Part shown: positions 11,061 to 64,000 of the stretch, piece after piece
How positions within the stretch are numbered: the stretch's first letter is position 1
Layout: each line of letters starts with the position of its first letter
NCBI GenBank assembly: GCA_009746045.1
Contig: RPFO01000090.1
Span: 382,887 to 446,886 of the forward strand
Length of the DNA: 64,000 nt
Origin: Mesostigma viride
Taxonomy: Eukaryota > Streptophyta > Mesostigmatophyceae > Mesostigmatales > Mesostigmataceae
Direction: 5' to 3'
The notes under the pieces: model-generated
What the model saw: the letters and a program-made list of their open reading frames with translations, nothing else
Told to the model about the DNA's origin: nothing
Database searches by the model: none
Program-made: the position numbers and the translations under genes

Positions 11061-11311
11061 ATCTCCCAACGGAGTCATGTTATAATTCAATTTAATTCAA
11101 TTTAATTTAATTTAATTTAATTTAATTTAATTTAATTTAATTTAATTTAATTTAATTTAATTTAATTTAATTTAATTTAATTTAATTTAATTTAATTTAA
11201 TTTAATTTAATTCAATTTAATGTAATGTAATGTAATGTAATTTAATTTAATTTAATTTAATTTAATTTAATTTAATTTAATTTAATTTAATTTAATTTAA
11301 TTTAATTTAAT
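11061..11311 (+). repeat. LINE tail end plus (TTTAA)n array
   Basis: CTCCCAACGGAGTCATGTTA is followed by about 225 bases of TTTAA units, interrupted at 11211-11240 by TTCAA and TGTAA variants. The array sits where a non-LTR element's 3' tail would be, so it probably arose by expansion of that tail. Confidence 0.85.
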
Positions 11312-11314
11312 GTC

Positions 11315-11545
11315 TGTCATCTGGAGGCAGATGTTCCACAATGTCGCGCGCGGGGTAAGGCAGGGGGGCCCCGGCCCGCTCGTGCTCACCTGGAACCTGG
11401 CGAACAAGATTTCTTTTCTCAGACGCCGCAAGCGGCTCGAGAAGACTCACTTCACCCTTGACGATGACTTGACCCTGGCGCAGCAACAACGGTGACGGGA
11501 GCTATGGCCGACCTACCTCCAGCTCCGCACATCAATCCGGCGCAG
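11315..11545 (+). pseudogene. Fragment of LINE ORF1
   Basis: Carries GKGGP-like and KRLEKTHFTLDDDLTLAQQQ followed by an in-frame TGA and RELWPTYLQLR, matching the C-terminal ORF1 domain at 9510-9700. It breaks off near 11545. Confidence 0.75.
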
Positions 11546-12538
11546 CGCCGGTAGGTTCCCCGGTAATTCCCGCGCGAAAGTTGACGAAATTCGGTGCGCG
11601 CGTGCAATGTTGACTGAAATTCGGTGTGCACGGCTATGGTAGCTGAAAATTTATTGCTCACGGAATACGAAGCCATTGTGTACCGGATTTCGCTTGTTCG
11701 AACGGCATTGTCATAGGGAAAAATAATATTCACAAAAAAACTCGCGAAACGCTGCTGTATTGGGTGTGAACGAGGACAAGCACGCAGTTGGCGCAGTTTT
11801 TGCTCGCCGTCCGACCAGCCCCGTGCATCTTTAAGGTAAGGTCTCGTTGCCCAAACTACTTGACGGTGGAAGCAAACACGTTCTACCAGTTCCTTACATC
11901 ATTTCAAAGAAACCCAGCGTAGGATTTCCCTTAATTTTGCGTTTCCAATTTTTACGCCCCTTCCGCGAAAAAGTGAGAATTATAGGAGCGCTGACAGGGG
12001 CAACACAGCATGTCGTGCTTTTAATCGCTTTTACGTCTTTTCTTGCAGCTATATGACTTCGCGTGGGCGCAGCAACATCGCCCGGTGTTTATCCTGCAGG
12101 CGGGGCTTGCTGGCCCCGTCCGGAGTGTGCTCGGGGTGCGGGAAAAACCACAGCTACTGGTTTATAACGTCGACAACCCCCCATTTTCTGGTCATTAACC
12201 GGCGTATTCTTGTGGTTTAAGCTTCCGGCGACGGGCGAAAAGAGCTCTTACCATGACGGCATGCTCTGGGGAGGCGTTCCGAGAAGGACTGGGGCGGGCA
12301 GGCAAATTTACACGCGACAGTGCCCGCACGTCGCCTGCGCACCCCGGCGTACAAGGCAAAGCGCAGTGTTTCCCTCCTGGACGGCCCATCGCTGCCTTTG
12401 CCGGGCGGCATATTGGGGAGGCGGCTCCTTCTTCCTTTCTTACCGCCCGTTTCATAGTTCATACCCCGTGAGTTTCCCAACGGAGGCGCGTTAATGATGA
12501 GCGGCTGCATGCATGAATGAACGGGTGTATGAATGAGG
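11546..12538. other. Intergenic, nothing recognised
   Basis: Short open frames only (up to about 95 codons), with no recognisable family. Base composition changes from AT-rich (11640-12050) to GC-rich (12060-12480). Confidence 0.4.
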
Positions 12539-13060
<522 letters not shown>

Positions 13061-13194
13061 CTACGTGTATGCATGGGTGGGTGGATACATGTGTATGTGT
13101 GTGTGTGTGTGGGTAAGGGATCGACGTGTGTGTGTGTATGTGTGTGTGTGTGTGCTTCTCTGCTAAGGCGTTGGAGCACACGCATGCACTGGAG

Positions 13195-13440
13195 GAAGGG
13201 GGTGATGAAAACCCAGACCAACTGTCGCGCCCACCCCTCCACCTTCACCAAGCGTAAGGGCACGCGTGCCATGGGGGTAGGGTAGCGGACGCAAGTCACC
13301 AACGTCAGGGTGCTCACCAGGCTGGTGGATGAGAAGATGGGGGGCAGGCCCCTGTCAGATGCAGAGAAGAAGAAAAGGAATAGGATGCAGCAGGGCCGTG
13401 AGAACGTGCCCCCGGGTGTGGCATTAGCCACTATATAGCT
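13195..13440 (+). pseudogene. Possible coding remnant, unknown
   Basis: Two adjacent frames give VMKTQTNCRAHPSTFTKRKG and, after a stop, VRVLTRLVDEKMGGRPLSDA followed by EKKKRNRMQQGRENVPPG. The composition (Lys/Arg-rich, no repeat bias) looks like old coding sequence, but I do not recognise the family. Confidence 0.3.
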
Positions 13441-13583
13441 AGCTAGCTGGCTAGAGCTGTGTTATTAATGCATTGTACTATAGGCATGTGCCCCCAAGTA
13501 TGCCTTCCTGCATTGTAAATATGATGCATAATGTAATGATGTGTTGTTTGGAACCTTCTGTACACCAAGGTGGAATGATTGCC

Positions 13584-14330
13584 ATGAAACCCTTGTAAGA
13601 ACAATAGAAAGCTGCTTTTTCTGTGGTATTTATGCTAGCATCTGTCACCAATTTGTCATCCAATCAGCCTGAAGCTTTGTGGGCAGGCTGCATGGGATGT
13701 GTTTTGAACATGTGCCAAGTTCCAGGTCCAACTGAGTTCATTTGATGTCATTATATATGCACATGTGTGATGAAACCCTTGAAAAACCATGAAAAACTGC
13801 ATTTTTGTGGTATTTATGCTAGCATTTGTCACCAGTTTGTCATCCAACCAGCCTGAAGCTTTGTGGGCAGGCTGCATGGAATGTGTTTCGAACATGTGCC
13901 AAGTCCCAGGTCCAACTGAGTTCATTTGATGTCATTATATATGCAAATGTGTGATGAAACCCTTGGAAAACCCTGAAAAACTGCATTTTTGTGGTGTTTA
14001 TGCTAGCATCTGTCACCAATTTGTCATCCAACCAGCCTGAAACTTTGTGGGCATGCTGCATGGGATGTGTTTAGAACGTATGCAAAGTTCCACGCCCAAC
14101 TGAGTTCATTTGATGTCATTATATATGCATATGTGTGATGAAACCCTTGGAAAACCCTGAAAAACTGCATTTTGGGGGTAGTTATGCTAGCATCTATCAC
14201 CATTTTGTGATCCAACCAGCCTGAAACTTTGTGGGCATGCTGCATGGGATGTGTTTATAACATGTGCAAAGTTATAGCCCCAACTGAGTTCATTTAGTGT
14301 CATTCATATAGGCATGCATGCCAGAAAGTG
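13584..14330. repeat. 184 bp satellite, four copies
   Basis: Units start at ATGAAACCCTTG at 13584, 13770, 13954 and 14138 (spacing 186, 184, 184). Each contains GTTTATGCTAGCATCTGTCA-type sequence, CAACCAGCCTGAAACTTTGT and CTGAGTTCATTTGATGTCAT. The fourth copy decays after 14300. The repeated minus-strand frames of 73 codons are by-products. Confidence 0.93.
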
Positions 14331-14509
14331 CTAAAAGTGCGGTATTTTATGCTAGCAAATGTCACCATGTTACCATGGCGCCGACTCCCAAAAAATTTTT
14401 TGACCACATGGCATCATAAGATATCTGATTCGGTACCTTGGTGCCAAATTTGAGGCCAAACTGACTATTAGCCTATCTTGAAATAATTACCAGGGAACCA
14501 AAACGCGTT

Positions 14510-15095
14510 TTTGGATTGATGTGCAGACCAAGGCGGGGCAGCCGGTGTACTGGAAGGGGGCGGCCATCTACGTCGGCCACAAGCCCTGGCATGCGACCCT
14601 TGCGGCCCCAGCGACTCCAGACGCCCCAGCTTAGGGGAATACAGCAGTCGGTAGTGTAGAATAGATGGGCCGTGGCCATGCATGTACATGTACGCCTGCT
14701 ACAGGCACTATACCAGCTGATTCACGAGCATTATTTAGCCATGTACATTTGTGCCTATGATGTGCCACACTCCAGATGCTGCCTAGCTTTATTTAGTTAT
14801 GCCGTGCCCATGCAGAGAGCTGCTCTCTGCTGAGATGCCACGCTCTAGCTCTTGTATAGCCATGATGATCTTCCCCCCCCATGACGGGCTCCCCTTAGTC
14901 GGGTGTTGCCCGAGACTCTGGGGGGTGCAGGTGCCCTTGGTGCACCTAGAGCAAGTGTCGCACATTCCCACCCTTGCAGGAAGTAGCTTAGAATTTGTAT
15001 TATAGGCCATAGGCCCCTTCTCTGGGCTATGTGCTACATATACTCCCAACGGAGTTATGTTCCTAATTAATTAATTAATTATAATTAATGTTCCG
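14510..15095 (+). mobile_element. 5'-truncated ORF1-only LINE copy with 3' UTR and tail
   Basis: Starts inside ORF1 (KAGQPVYWKGAAIYVGHKPW), reaches the ORF1 stop at about 14634, then continues with GGTAGTGTAGAATAG, the UTR block GCTGCTCTCTGCTGAGATGC and the tail CTCCCAACGGAGTTATGTTC plus AATT repeats to about 15090. No second open frame lies between ORF1 and the tail. Confidence 0.75.
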
Positions 15096-16330
15096 CAAGG
15101 ATAGGTGGCAGGTAGTAATGAAAGAGACCACCCCCAAGTCAGTGGGGGCTCCGCGTGCGACCAAGTATGGCATTCGCAGTGATTTGGGCCGTGGTGCCCA
15201 CAACCCCGTAACTAGGTCTTAGCTAGCCAGCTCAGTCCATCCCATCCCACTTGACTGTACTGAGGACTTATGCTCACGTAACGCTGTTACGTGTTAATTA
15301 TTTAATGCCACCTATCACCAGCACCATCAAGCAGCGCGTAGACTGCATTTAGCAGGGCACTTAGGTCGCACCAACCAGGTAGACACATCTCGTGGGCCCT
15401 CCGCAGGGCTGCGACCTGCTTGCAGCCTGGCAGGCACCTCCTCACGTGGGACGGGCCCAGTAATGCTAGACGCTGCAAGGCTCGCACTTTCAATTGGAGC
15501 AGCTACAAGTCGAGGACATATGGAGGGGCAAATCAGGGGCAAATCAGAATATGGGGGGCCTAGGCCTGTCCGTGCTTTGGAAAAATATTATATGGACAAG
15601 GCCATGAGTGGGCTCAGGTTATATAGGACAATGACCCCTCCCCAGCTAGTGGGAAAGTCGCGTGTTTGCAAGTGCGGGTCACCATGCTAGCTAGGCAAGA
15701 CCCCTAGATCTCGCGCACTTCTAGAGGTCTTGCGCACTCTAGATTAGACCATGCAGTAGGATTGTTTGTGACTAGATAGAATAGACCGGTAGGATTGTGT
15801 GCACCCATCCATTCATCCATCGGGGTTAATGCTCCGTGACTCGATCCCCAACGGGAGCCCGAGTTTAATTAACTAATAAATGAATTGTGTAATTATTATA
15901 TACCGATGAGATTAGCACATTGATAAGTTGTGTAATTATTGTATAGTGATGAGATTAACACAGTACCCCGTGGCATGCCTCTGCGCATGACACGCAAGCG
16001 CTTACTTACATACACGGCAGGGACAACATGTACCTGCAGTGCTGCACAAGTGGGCATGCACGTGCAAACAGTGCATGCGTGTAGCTTGAACAATGATATT
16101 CAAGACAGGCGATCATCATTATCTAAACCTATAGTGTAGATTAACGCTAACCCTACTACTGAGACTAACGTCAACTTTTTATTCTTCCACTGTAAACTTC
16201 CAACATGAATGGGGTCAATTGTCTGAAAGTCAGGTAGAGGGTGCGCACATACTGGTCAAGTGCCTGTGGGTGCCACATACATCACTGCAGCAAGCACCAC
16301 GTGCTGAGCACAAGATGACCTTGTTGTGAG
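15096..16330. other. Intergenic with LINE tail fragment and small duplication
   Basis: At 15829-15880 GCTCCGTGACTCGATCCCCA followed by ACGGGAGCCCGAGTTTAATT is another family tail, the inverse of that at 9911-9970. At 15885-15960 a block of about 52 bases containing GTGTAATTATT and GATGAGATTA is duplicated. A minus frame at 15302-15493 was not recognised. Confidence 0.5.
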
Positions 16331-16336
16331 CTTGCC

Positions 16337-16342
16337 TTTATT
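16337..16342 (-). terminator. Polyadenylation signal of the giant gene
   Basis: AATAAA on the minus strand (within GGAATAATAAAGGC) lies about 75 bases after the stop codon of the last exon. Confidence 0.55.
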
Positions 16343-16414
16343 ATTCCTCTGTTATTCAATTGGCCAGCACCGAAATATATACAATTGCCGTTTGCCAAGC
16401 CTGCGCTGGCGGTG

Positions 16415-63660
<47,246 letters not shown>

Positions 63661-64000
63661 CTGTACGAGGGCGACGAGGTATGGAGGATTTGATGTTATT
63701 ACTAAATAGCATGCGACTGCGTCACGTGGGTACCAATTAAGGAACCTTATACCCCAATACACAACGAGAAGGAGGGAGGGCGCCCTAGCTTCTCTCACAG
63801 CCAAAAGGCGGCAGGCCACAGAGGACGCTCTCTGCATCATGGTACAGGCCCAACTGTAGGTGCGATACAACAAAAAGTAGGCTGACAGAAAGAAGATTGT
63901 GCGGCGCAACCTCATAGGTAGGTTTGGGAGAATAAAAAGGGCCTGAGGGTTTTAAGGGGCATACCCACGGTTTTCAGGGGCACGGAGGATAGTGAGGGGC

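Noticed and set aside
13840-14245. Repeated 73-codon minus frames
   Set aside because: Produced by the 184 bp satellite; the period is not a multiple of three.
15302-15493. 63-codon minus frame rich in Leu/Arg/Cys
   Set aside because: Looks protein-like, but no family recognised and no splice partners; not enough support.

Overview
The window is nuclear DNA of a photosynthetic eukaryote, most likely a GC-rich, intron-rich green alga. The evidence is spliceosomal GT-AG introns of 0.2-2.4 kb, dense micro- and minisatellites, a non-LTR retrotransposon family with AT-rich tails, and a chloroplast CAS gene, a family typical of the green lineage. It is not bacterial or organellar; most long open frames are repeat translations or antisense shadows of real exons.

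Layout. (1) Positions 1-2148, minus strand: the first three exons of a ubiquitin-conjugating enzyme E2 variant (UEV1/MMS2 type); its 3' end lies left of the window. (2) 2149-3495: divergent promoter region with two clusters of GTAC cores. (3) 3496-7282, plus strand: a complete two-exon CAS gene (473 aa) split by a 2.4 kb intron exactly between the membrane part and the rhodanese-like domain. (4) 7283-16414: repeat-rich intergenic DNA with a degenerate LINE ORF1, further ORF1 and 3'-end fragments, a 184 bp satellite, and long (TTTAA)n, (GGGA)n and (GTGC)n arrays. (5) 16415-63660 and beyond, minus strand: one giant gene. I traced 27 consecutive exons with matching phases, about 7,465 codons, ending in a stop at 16415. 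It encodes repeated ASH/MSP-type Ig-like modules (the HYDIN/ASPM/SPD-2 superfamily) separated by very long Gly/Ser/Ala-rich linkers, including single exons of 4.3 and 6.1 kb. The 5' end is outside the window.

Notable points. Many introns of the giant gene hold tandem, increasingly degenerate copies of the neighbouring exon end plus its splice site, as if introns grow by repeated duplication of the exon/intron border. Four exons of the giant gene need a single-base length change in a G/C homopolymer of 11-12 bases to keep frame, which points to assembly error. The LINE family appears to consist of ORF1 followed directly by the 3' UTR, like mammalian HAL1.

The three genes have no evident shared pathway: UEV1 acts in K63-linked ubiquitin chain building, CAS in thylakoid calcium/light acclimation, and the giant ASH protein probably in a cilium or centrosome. 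Only the UEV/CAS pair is arranged so that it could share a promoter.
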